Below, one piece after another: positions 9,113 through 16,079 of a stretch of DNA of 64,000 nt. The DNA comes from an uncultured Lachnospiraceae bacterium (GTDB taxonomy: Bacteria > Bacillota > Clostridia > Lachnospirales > Lachnospiraceae): contig CAMUYA010000005.1 in the NCBI GenBank assembly GCA_947164865.1, positions 1 to 64,000 on the forward strand, given 5' to 3'. The notes beneath the pieces are model-generated. The model searched no databases, was not told the origin of the DNA, and saw nothing but the letters and a program-made list of their open reading frames with translations. The translations under genes and the position numbers were made by a program. Numbering within the stretch: position 1 is the stretch's first letter; every line of letters begins with the position of its first letter.

Positions 9113-9180
9113 AAAAAATCGCCGATTAAACGCACCTCCCCCTTGGTCCTACTCCTTCGTAGAGAAGCCGATAATCGGCG
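9113..9180 (-). promoter_or_regulatory. Structured carA leader, possible attenuator / purL terminator
   Basis: On the minus strand a 9-bp stem (9172-9180 with 9120-9128) is followed at once by six T (9113-9118) and then the carA ribosome site. The 43-base loop contains a smaller hairpin (CTAC-GAAGGA-GTAG) and an overlapping alternative stem (GCCG/CGGC within 9167-9179) that would compete with the 9-bp stem. This is the organisation of a transcription attenuator. It does not match the PyrR-binding consensus I know, so the effector is unknown; a plain purL terminator is the alternative. Confidence 0.5.
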
Positions 9181-9200
9181 GTATTTACATTATATTTATC

Positions 9201-12200
9201 TTACAGGAAGTACTTCACACCCGCTTCAAAGATCTTCAGATCCTGCTCGCCGTAAATGTTGATCGCAACCCCTTTGCCACGACGCTCTGCATGCGCCATC
9301 TTTCCGAAGCACCTTCCGTCGGGAGAGGTGATTCCCTCGATAGCACAGTACGATCCGTTCACATTCCACTCTTCATCCATGGAAACATTTCCGTCAAAGT
9401 CGGCATACTGAGTAGCAACCTGCCCATTCTCAAACAGCTTCTTTATCACATCCTGAGGTGCTACGAATCTTCCCTCACCATGCGATGCAGGGCTGCAGTA
9501 AGTTGCACCGGGCTCTGCAAGTGCAAGCCAAGGGCTCTTGTTGGAAACAACCTTGGTATAAACCATTTTAGATATATGACGGCTTATGGTATTAAACGTG
9601 AGCGTAGCAGACTCCGCGTTCTGCCCTGTTATCTTTCCGTTGGGGACAAGTCCCAGCTTGATAAGAGCCTGGAATCCGTTACAGATTCCAAGAGCAAGCC
9701 CGTCTCTTTCATTGAGAAGCCTTGTAACAGCATCCTTGAGCTTTTCATTCTGGAATGCTGTGGCAAAGAACTTCGCACTTCCGTCAGGCTCATCACCTGC
9801 GGAGAATCCGCCGGGGAACATGATTATCTGCGCATTATCGATCGCTTTTACATATTCATCAACAGATTCCGTTATCTGCGATCCCGTCATATTGCGGAAT
9901 ACCTTTGTTACCACATTTGCACCCGCGTTTTCAAATGCTCTGGCGGAATCATACTCACAGTTTGTTCCCGGGAATACAGGGATGAATACCGTAGGTTTAG
10001 CCACCTTATTCTTGCATACATAGATGCTGTCCGCCTTGTAAACAGGGCTCTGCACAGCCTCCTTCGACTTGGAAGCCTTGGTGGGAAATACCTTTTCAAG
10101 GGTACCGGTCCATACTTCCTCGGCACCTCTTAATGTTATCTTCTCATCCCTGAATACAAACTCAGGCTCTGTCGTTACCGTTCCCACAACGTCATATTCG
10201 ATATCCGAAAGACCTTCGAGTCTGTCTGCGGGAATCTCAGCCAGAATATTTCCCAGTCCGTTCTCAAAGAGTTCCTCAAGATCAAGCCCGGCATCAAACT
10301 TCACACCGAATCCGTTTCCGAATGCCATCTTTGCAGCGGCTGCAGCAATACCCTTGCTGTCCAAAGCATAAGCTGCCTTTATTATTCCCTTCCCGCTTAT
10401 CTCATGGATCTTGGCATAAAGCTCGGATACAGCTTCATACATGGGAATATCAAAATCATCCTTTTCAATTCTGAAAAGTACCAGCTTATCTCCCGCCTCC
10501 TTAAGCTCGGGTGTGATGATATCTTTGTCTTTTGCAATATCTACCGCAAAGGATACAAGTGTCGGAGGAACATCTATATCGTTGAAGGTTCCGGACATGG
10601 AATCCTTTCCTCCGATGGAAGGAAGCCCGAATCCGATCTGGGCATCATAAGCCCCCAGAAGCGCTGCAAAAGGCTGGCTCCAGCGTTCGGGATCCGATGT
10701 CATCCTGCGGAAGTACTCCTGGAACGTAAATCTTATCCTGGAAGCGTCTCCTCCGCTTGCCACGATCCTTGCCATTGATTCGGTCACAGCATAGATCGCA
10801 CCGTGATAAGGGCTCCAGCTTGAAAGATATGGATCGAAACCATAGCTCATCATGGTGACGGTGTCGGTGGTCCCTTCAAGTGTGGGAAGCTTTGCTACCA
10901 TCGACTGAGTCTCTGTCAGCTGATACTTGCCACCGTAGGGCATAAGCACGCTGCCCGCTCCGATGGATGAGTCAAACATCTCCACAAGGCCCTTCTGAGA
11001 GCATACGTTAAGGTCGCGCAGAGTGGCGAGAAACGCCTGTTCAAAGCTTTCCTTTGTAACCGCATCCGCTACCGCGGGGATTGAGATCTTTTCGAAATAA
11101 TTATCTTCCTCCGAAGGGATATCCACTTTAACGGATGTCTCCTGATGGGCACCGTTGGTATCGAGGAATGATCTCTTAAGATTAACGATGGGCTCTCCTC
11201 TCCAGTTGAGCACCAGCCTTGGCTCCTCCGTAACTGTTGCCACGGCGGTAGCTTCCAGGTTCTCCTCATCCGCATATTTAAGGAATGCATCTACATTGGC
11301 GGGGTCGACTACCACTGCCATTCTCTCCTGTGATTCGGAGATGGCAAGCTCGGTTCCGTCAAGTCCCGCATATTTCTTGGGTACTTTATCAAGGTCGACC
11401 ACAAGACCGTCAGCAAGCTCACCGATGGCTACGGAAACTCCGCCCGCACCGAAATCGTTGCACTTCTTTATTAGCTTTGTGACCTCGGCCCTTCTGAAGA
11501 GCCTCTGGATCTTTCTCTCTGTGGGCGCGTTACCCTTCTGTACTTCGGCACCGCAGGTCTCGATGGAGCTGGTGGTATGCACTTTGGATGATCCGGTTGC
11601 GCCTCCGCATCCGTCACGTCCCGTTCTTCCGCCGAGCAGGATGATGATATCGCCGGGATCGGATGTCTCGCGGATAACGTTCCTTCTGGGAGCTGCTCCC
11701 ATTACCGCACCGATCTCCATACGCTTTGCAACATAATCAGGATGATATACTTCCTTGACATAACCGGTCGCCAGACCGATCTGGTTTCCGTATGATGAAT
11801 ATCCGCTGGCTGCGGTCTTAACAAGCTTTTTCTGGGAAAGCTTTCCCTTTAATGTCTGTGATACCGGAACTGTAGGATCTGCCGCACCGGTGACACGCAT
11901 AGCCTGATATACATATCCTCTTCCCGAAAGGGGATCTCTTATCGCACCGCCAAGGCAGGTTGCAGCGCCTCCGAAAGGCTCGATCTCCGTAGGGTGATTG
12001 TGTGTCTCGTTCTTAAAAAATACGAGCCACTCTTCGGTCTCTCTTCTGTCGCCGTAGTCCATCTCGACAGGAACCACGATGGAGCAGGCATTTATCTCAT
12101 CCGATTCTTCCTGATCCTCAAGCTTTCCGTCTTTCTTAAGCTTCTTGGCAGCTATGGTGCCGAGGTCCATAAGGCATGAAAACTTATCATCCCTGCCTGC

Positions 12201-12992
12201 AAAAAGCTCTTCCCTTGTATCGAGATAGCTCTGGTATGTAGTCTCGATGGGTGAACGGTAATATCCCTCTCCGAACTCAACATCCTTAAGCTCTGTGGAG
12301 AAGGTGGTGTGGCGGCAATGATCGGACCAGTATGTGTCAAGAACACGGATCTCAGTCATGGAAGGATCGCGGTTCTCGTCATTTTTGAAATAATTCTGAA
12401 TATGCTGGAAATCCCTGAAGGTCATGGCCAGACCGAGGGAATCGTAGAGCTCTTTAAGATCCCTCTCGTCAAGATCCTTAAATCCGTCAAAGATCTTAAC
12501 GCTTGCGGGTTCATCATATACTGTGATCAGAGTATCGGGCTTTTCAAGACCGGTCTCTCTTGAATCCACGGGGTTAATGCAGTATCCCTTTATGCGGTCG
12601 AATTCCTCTTCCGTAATACTTCCTGTTATCATATAGGTAACAGCCGTGCGAATGACGGGGTTTTCGCTTTCATTAAGGAACTGAACGCACTGAACGGCTG
12701 AATCGGCTCTCTGGTCGAACTGACCCGGAAGGAATTCTACTGAAAAGACTCTGCTCCCTGCCGGGATATCTATTGTTTCCATATATAGATCGTCTACAGG
12801 CGGTTCGGAAAAAACTGTCCTGCAGGCTTTCTCAAAAGTGGCATCGGAGATATTCTCCACATCATAACGGATGAATATCCTTACCTCTTCCACGTTTATT
12901 CCAAGATAATTCTTAAGCTCCTCATGAAGCTCGTTTGCCTTTACCGCGAAAGGCTTTTTCTTTTCGACGTATACTCGTCTTACATTTCCCAT
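9201..12992 (-). CDS. purL: Phosphoribosylformylglycinamidine synthase, single-chain form
   Basis: 1263 residues: the long PurL in which synthetase and glutaminase (PurQ) parts are fused, of the clostridial clade rather than the proteobacterial one. Converts FGAR plus glutamine and ATP to FGAM in purine synthesis. N-terminal substrate domain about 1-200; DTYWSDHCRHTTF at about 227 and FFKNETHNHPTEIEPFGGAA at about 325 mark the catalytic synthetase half; GGRTGRDGCGGATGSSK follows; the second half includes GLPSIGGKDSMSGTF. From about residue 1000 the glutaminase has VFPGTNCEYDSARAF and nucleophile Cys in LGICNGFQALI. AGGAG at 13003-13007 precedes the ATG. Upstream lie three equally spaced direct repeats. 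Confidence 0.97.
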   Translation of the reverse strand: MGNVRRVYVEKKKPFAVKANELHEELKNYLGINVEEVRIFIRYDVENISDATFEKACRTVFSEPPVDDLYMETIDIPAGSRVFSVEFLPGQFDQRADSAVQCVQFLNESENPVIRTAVTYMITGSITEEEFDRIKGYCINPVDSRETGLEKPDTLITVYDEPASVKIFDGFKDLDERDLKELYDSLGLAMTFRDFQHIQNYFKNDENRDPSMTEIRVLDTYWSDHCRHTTFSTELKDVEFGEGYYRSPIETTYQSYLDTREELFAGRDDKFSCLMDLGTIAAKKLKKDGKLEDQEESDEINACSIVVPVEMDYGDRRETEEWLVFFKNETHNHPTEIEPFGGAATCLGGAIRDPLSGRGYVYQAMRVTGAADPTVPVSQTLKGKLSQKKLVKTAASGYSSYGNQIGLATGYVKEVYHPDYVAKRMEIGAVMGAAPRRNVIRETSDPGDIIILLGGRTGRDGCGGATGSSKVHTTSSIETCGAEVQKGNAPTERKIQRLFRRAEVTKLIKKCNDFGAGGVSVAIGELADGLVVDLDKVPKKYAGLDGTELAISESQERMAVVVDPANVDAFLKYADEENLEATAVATVTEEPRLVLNWRGEPIVNLKRSFLDTNGAHQETSVKVDIPSEEDNYFEKISIPAVADAVTKESFEQAFLATLRDLNVCSQKGLVEMFDSSIGAGSVLMPYGGKYQLTETQSMVAKLPTLEGTTDTVTMMSYGFDPYLSSWSPYHGAIYAVTESMARIVASGGDASRIRFTFQEYFRRMTSDPERWSQPFAALLGAYDAQIGFGLPSIGGKDSMSGTFNDIDVPPTLVSFAVDIAKDKDIITPELKEAGDKLVLFRIEKDDFDIPMYEAVSELYAKIHEISGKGIIKAAYALDSKGIAAAAAKMAFGNGFGVKFDAGLDLEELFENGLGNILAEIPADRLEGLSDIEYDVVGTVTTEPEFVFRDEKITLRGAEEVWTGTLEKVFPTKASKSKEAVQSPVYKADSIYVCKNKVAKPTVFIPVFPGTNCEYDSARAFENAGANVVTKVFRNMTGSQITESVDEYVKAIDNAQIIMFPGGFSAGDEPDGSAKFFATAFQNEKLKDAVTRLLNERDGLALGICNGFQALIKLGLVPNGKITGQNAESATLTFNTISRHISKMVYTKVVSNKSPWLALAEPGATYCSPASHGEGRFVAPQDVIKKLFENGQVATQYADFDGNVSMDEEWNVNGSYCAIEGITSPDGRCFGKMAHAERRGKGVAINIYGEQDLKIFEAGVKYFL

Positions 12993-13040
12993 TGAAACTT
13001 TTCTCCTATGAAAAATCTTCCTGTTCCGTGTTTTACTTAC

Positions 13041-13093
13041 TTATGTAAACTTTGCATTTATGTTATGTAAATCATGCCCTTGTGTTATGTAAA
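13041..13093 (-). promoter_or_regulatory. Three direct repeats with 22-bp period upstream of purL
   Basis: TTATGTAAA occurs at 13041-13049, 13063-13071 and 13085-13093 (TTTACATAA on the coding strand), exactly 22 bp apart; copies two and three share 14 bp (13061-13074 and 13083-13096). Two-turn spacing puts all copies on one DNA face, as for regulators that bind direct repeats. The copies also resemble -35 boxes (TTTACA). Which of these roles applies cannot be told from sequence. Confidence 0.6.
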
Positions 13094-13111
13094 TCAAATC
13101 TCATATTCTAC

Positions 13112-13138
13112 AAAGGCTCCCTTTAAAAGGGAGCCTTG
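13112..13138 (-). terminator. pnp terminator
   Basis: An 11-bp perfect stem (13113-13123 with 13127-13137) 15 bp beyond the pnp stop. The following T-run is short, so termination may be partial. Confidence 0.7.
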
Positions 13139-13152
13139 CAGTCTTTATATCA

Positions 13153-15246
13153 TTATTGCTGTGCAACGTCTTTCATTGAGAAACTGATGCGTCCCATCTT
13201 GTCTTTGCCGAGGCATACGACCGTAACGATATCGCCGAGTGTGAGGTAATCCTCAACATGCTCTACTCTCTCTCGTGCGATCTTGGAAATGTGAACCATT
13301 CCTTCCTTGCCGGGAGCAAACTCGATGAATGCACCGAACTCTTTGATGGAAACAACCTTACCCTTGAAGATCTGGCCTTCTTCGAAGTCGGTGACGATAA
13401 TCTTGATCATCTCGATAGCCTTGTCCATTGCTTCCTTATCGGTTCCGCATACGGATACGCGTCCGTCATCATCGATATCGATCTTAACGCCTGTACGGGC
13501 AATGATCTCGTTGATGGTCTTTCCTCTCTGGCCAACAACATCACCGATCTTCTCGGGATCGATCTGAATAGAAACGATCTTAGGTGCCCACTCGTTAACG
13601 GTAGGTCTGGGAGCAGCGATAGCGGGCTTCATGCAATTATCCATGATAAAGAGTCTTGCCTCGCGGCATCTTGCGATAGCTCCTTCTACGATGGGTCTGG
13701 TAAGACCGTGGATCTTGATATCCATCTGGATAGCTGTGATGCCGTCTGTGGTACCGGTTACCTTGAAGTCCATATCTCCGAAGAAGTCCTCAAGGCCCTG
13801 GATATCTGTAAGGAGAACGAAATCATCATCTGTATCTCCGGTAACAAGTCCGCAGCTGATTCCGGCTACCATCTTCTTGATGGGAACGCCTGCTGCCATA
13901 AGTGACATACATGATGCACATGTGGAAGCCATTGATGTGGATCCGTTGGACTCGAAAGTCTCGGATACGGCACGGATAGCATAAGGGAACTCTTCAACAC
14001 TGGGAAGAACGGGGATAAGGGCACGCTCCGCAAGAGCTCCGTGTCCGATCTCACGACGTCCCGGTCCGCGGCTGGGCTTTGTCTCGCCTACGGAGTATGA
14101 AGGGAAATTGTAATGATGGATGTATCTCTTCTCGGTCACGTTGTCGTCAAGTCCGTCAACCTTCTGCATCTCGGAAAGAGGTGCAAGGGTAACAACGTCA
14201 CAGATCTGAGTCTGTCCACGGGTAAACATTGAAGAACCGTGAACTCTGGGGATGATATCAACCTCAGCAGCGAGAGGACGGATCTGGGTGATCTCTCTTC
14301 CGTCGGGGCGCTTGTGATCTTTGAGGATCATCTTGCGGACGGTCTTCTTCTCGTACTGATAAATAGCCTCACCGAGGATTGCAAGCCACTCTTCGTTGTC
14401 TGCAAATGCTTCCTCGAGCTTAGCGGTGATATTTCTGATGTTCTCTTCGCGAACCTGCTTCTCGTCGGTAAATACCGCTACTTCCATCTCTGAAGGAGGA
14501 ACGATCTCCTTGATGGCCTCGAAAAGCTCTGCGGGAACTGCGCAGCTTGTGTACTCATGCTTTTTCTTTCCGCACTCTGCTACGATCTTGTCGATGAAAG
14601 CGATGATAGTCTGGTTAACATCATGAGCCTTGTAGATAGCCTCGATCATATTAGCTTCGGGAATCTCGTTAGCTCCTGCCTCGATCATGATAACCTTCTG
14701 CTTGGTGGATGCAACAGTAAGCTTAAGGTCTCCGCTTGCCCACTGCTCCTGAGAAGGGTTGATGATGAATTCACCGTTAATCATTCCCACCTGAGTCATT
14801 GCGCAAGGTCCGTCAAACGGGATGTCTGAGATGCAGGTGGAGATTGATGCGCCGAGCATAGCTACGAGCTCGGGGCGGTTAGCGGGATCAACGCTCATTA
14901 CCATCGTGTTGAGGGTAACATCATTGCGGTAATCCTTAGGGAAAAGAGGACGCATGGGGCGGTCGATAACGCGGCTTGTAAGGATTGCATTCTCGCTTGC
15001 CTTGCCCTCTCTCTTGTTGAAGCCTCCGGGAATTTTTCCAACGGCATACATCTTTTCCTCATACTCTACAGAGAGAGGGAAAAAGTCTATTCCGTCACGG
15101 GGCTTTTCTGATGCCGTAGCGGTACAGAGAACGGTGGTATCGCCGTAGTGCATGAATGCACATCCGTTCGCCTGCTTGCCCACACGGTCGATATCGACCT
15201 TGAGGGTACGTCCGGCAAGTTCCATTTCGTAAGTCTTGTAAGACAT
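13153..15246 (-). CDS. pnp: Polyribonucleotide nucleotidyltransferase (PNPase)
   Basis: 697 residues from MSYKTYEMELAGRTLKVDID; the ATG at 15244-15246 has AAAGGAG seven bases upstream, so a longer in-frame reading that enters the leader is rejected. PNPase degrades RNA 3' to 5' by phosphorolysis and can add tails; it is a trimer. Two RNase PH domains flank a helical domain (second core with GRREIGHGALAERALIPVLP), then a KH domain (VGQRGKTINEIIARTGVKID, about 570-590) and an S1 domain (GKVVSIKEFGAFIEFAPGKEG, about 630-650). It follows rpsO, as in many bacteria, but has its own promoter and a long hairpin leader. Confidence 0.97.
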   Translation of the reverse strand: MSYKTYEMELAGRTLKVDIDRVGKQANGCAFMHYGDTTVLCTATASEKPRDGIDFFPLSVEYEEKMYAVGKIPGGFNKREGKASENAILTSRVIDRPMRPLFPKDYRNDVTLNTMVMSVDPANRPELVAMLGASISTCISDIPFDGPCAMTQVGMINGEFIINPSQEQWASGDLKLTVASTKQKVIMIEAGANEIPEANMIEAIYKAHDVNQTIIAFIDKIVAECGKKKHEYTSCAVPAELFEAIKEIVPPSEMEVAVFTDEKQVREENIRNITAKLEEAFADNEEWLAILGEAIYQYEKKTVRKMILKDHKRPDGREITQIRPLAAEVDIIPRVHGSSMFTRGQTQICDVVTLAPLSEMQKVDGLDDNVTEKRYIHHYNFPSYSVGETKPSRGPGRREIGHGALAERALIPVLPSVEEFPYAIRAVSETFESNGSTSMASTCASCMSLMAAGVPIKKMVAGISCGLVTGDTDDDFVLLTDIQGLEDFFGDMDFKVTGTTDGITAIQMDIKIHGLTRPIVEGAIARCREARLFIMDNCMKPAIAAPRPTVNEWAPKIVSIQIDPEKIGDVVGQRGKTINEIIARTGVKIDIDDDGRVSVCGTDKEAMDKAIEMIKIIVTDFEEGQIFKGKVVSIKEFGAFIEFAPGKEGMVHISKIARERVEHVEDYLTLGDIVTVVCLGKDKMGRISFSMKDVAQQ

Positions 15247-15291
15247 ACTGCTCCTTTCTGCTGCTTTGCAGCATATAAAATGTATATCGGA

Positions 15292-15378
15292 GCGGAAGAC
15301 TGCCGAAACTACTGAAAACAGCGGATCAAAGTTCAAATAAATGCTGCGGTTTTCAGCGGTCTCGGAAATGACTTCCGC
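15292..15378 (-). promoter_or_regulatory. Long imperfect hairpin in the pnp 5' untranslated region
   Basis: GCGGAAG at 15292-15298 pairs with CTTCCGC at 15372-15378; within it CCGA (15303-15306) and CTGAAAAC (15312-15319) find complements at 15363-15366 and 15348-15355. The RNA would be an 87-base stem-loop starting about 12 bases after the predicted transcription start. In E. coli a comparable leader duplex is cut by RNase III and used by PNPase to control its own mRNA; extension to this organism is inference. Confidence 0.6.
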
Positions 15379-15396
15379 CCAAGTTACCGATTTATG

Positions 15397-15425
15397 ATTA
15401 TATCATATTTTGCGGAGATTTCCAA
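15397..15425 (-). promoter_or_regulatory. pnp promoter
   Basis: Minus-strand TTGGAA (15420-15425), 17 bp, perfect TATAAT (15397-15402). The start would be near 15390, giving an mRNA leader of about 144 bases. The stretch between rpsO and pnp (15247-15544) otherwise holds only the leader hairpin and the rpsO terminator. Confidence 0.8.
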
Positions 15426-15506
15426 GCATTATTATATATGCGGCTTGCCACAGTATTTAAAATACAGCCTGCGACAGCGCAAAGAATCTCTTGCGGCATA
15501 ACAATA

Positions 15507-15530
15507 GCGGAGCCACCTGTGTGACCCCGC
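15507..15530 (-). terminator. rpsO terminator-like hairpin
   Basis: A 10-bp stem counting G-U pairs (15521-15530 with 15507-15516) closed by a four-base loop, 15 bp past the rpsO stop. The trailing sequence is only moderately T-rich, so some readthrough into pnp is possible. Confidence 0.65.
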
Positions 15531-15544
15531 CATGATAATTACAA

Positions 15545-15811
15545 TTATTTACGAAGACCAAGCTTCTCGATAAGAGCACGATATCTCTCGATATCCTTCT
15601 TCTGAAGATAGCTTAAGAGTCCTCTTCTCTGACCGATCATCTTGAGCATTCCGCGGCGTGAGTGATGATCCTTGGGATTCTCCTTAAGGTGCTCGGTGAG
15701 TTCCTTGATCCTTGCGGTAAGAACTGCTACCTGTACCTCGGGTGAACCTGTGTCGCCGGGAGTTCTTGCAAACTCGTTCATGATCGCTGTCTTTTTCTCT
15801 TTGGTAATCAT
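15545..15811 (-). CDS. rpsO: 30S ribosomal protein S15
   Basis: 88 residues, the usual length. Binds the central domain of 16S rRNA early in 30S assembly. Conserved stretches [36 protein letters not shown] and [14 protein letters not shown] are all present. AGGAGG is seven bases before the ATG. S15 usually represses its own translation by binding its mRNA leader; the roughly 87-base leader (15812-15898) could hold such a site but I could not match it to a known S15 leader class. Confidence 0.98.
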   Translation of the reverse strand: MITKEKKTAIMNEFARTPGDTGSPEVQVAVLTARIKELTEHLKENPKDHHSRRGMLKMIGQRRGLLSYLQKKDIERYRALIEKLGLRK

Positions 15812-15904
15812 TTCTTTTTCCTCCTGAATTCTCTGTTAACCGCCATTTACTAAGATAAGGTTGGAGTTTCCTGTATCCGAGTGAAGGCTGAACACACAAT
15901 GGGT

Positions 15905-15933
15905 ATATTACCACATGCCGGGTACGTTGTAAA
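15905..15933 (-). promoter_or_regulatory. rpsO promoter
   Basis: Minus-strand TTTACA (15928-15933), 17 bp, TAATAT (15905-15910). A 14-bp perfect palindrome (TTTTTGATCAAAAA, 15938-15951) lies just upstream of the -35 box. Confidence 0.75.
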
Positions 15934-15994
15934 CACTTTTTGATCAAAAAAAGCAATTCGTCAGTGTTTCTCTTTATGATTTACACAAGTGTTG

Positions 15995-16024
15995 TTGGAG
16001 TAAACCTGAATATTATGCTATAAT
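15995..16024 (+). promoter_or_regulatory. Promoter of the repeat surface protein
   Basis: TTGGAG (15995-16000), 18 bp, TATAAT (16019-16024), with TG at 16016-16017 forming an extended -10 (TGCTATAAT). GGAGGG ribosome site follows at 16067-16072. Confidence 0.7.
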
Positions 16025-16079
16025 CTGAGGTGATCGGTTTATCATATCCGTTTGTACAAGTGGATTGGAGGGTAACATC

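Noticed and set aside
9051..10133. Plus-strand frame of 360 codons opposite carA/purL
   Set aside because: Crosses the purL-carA junction in antisense; no protein-like features.
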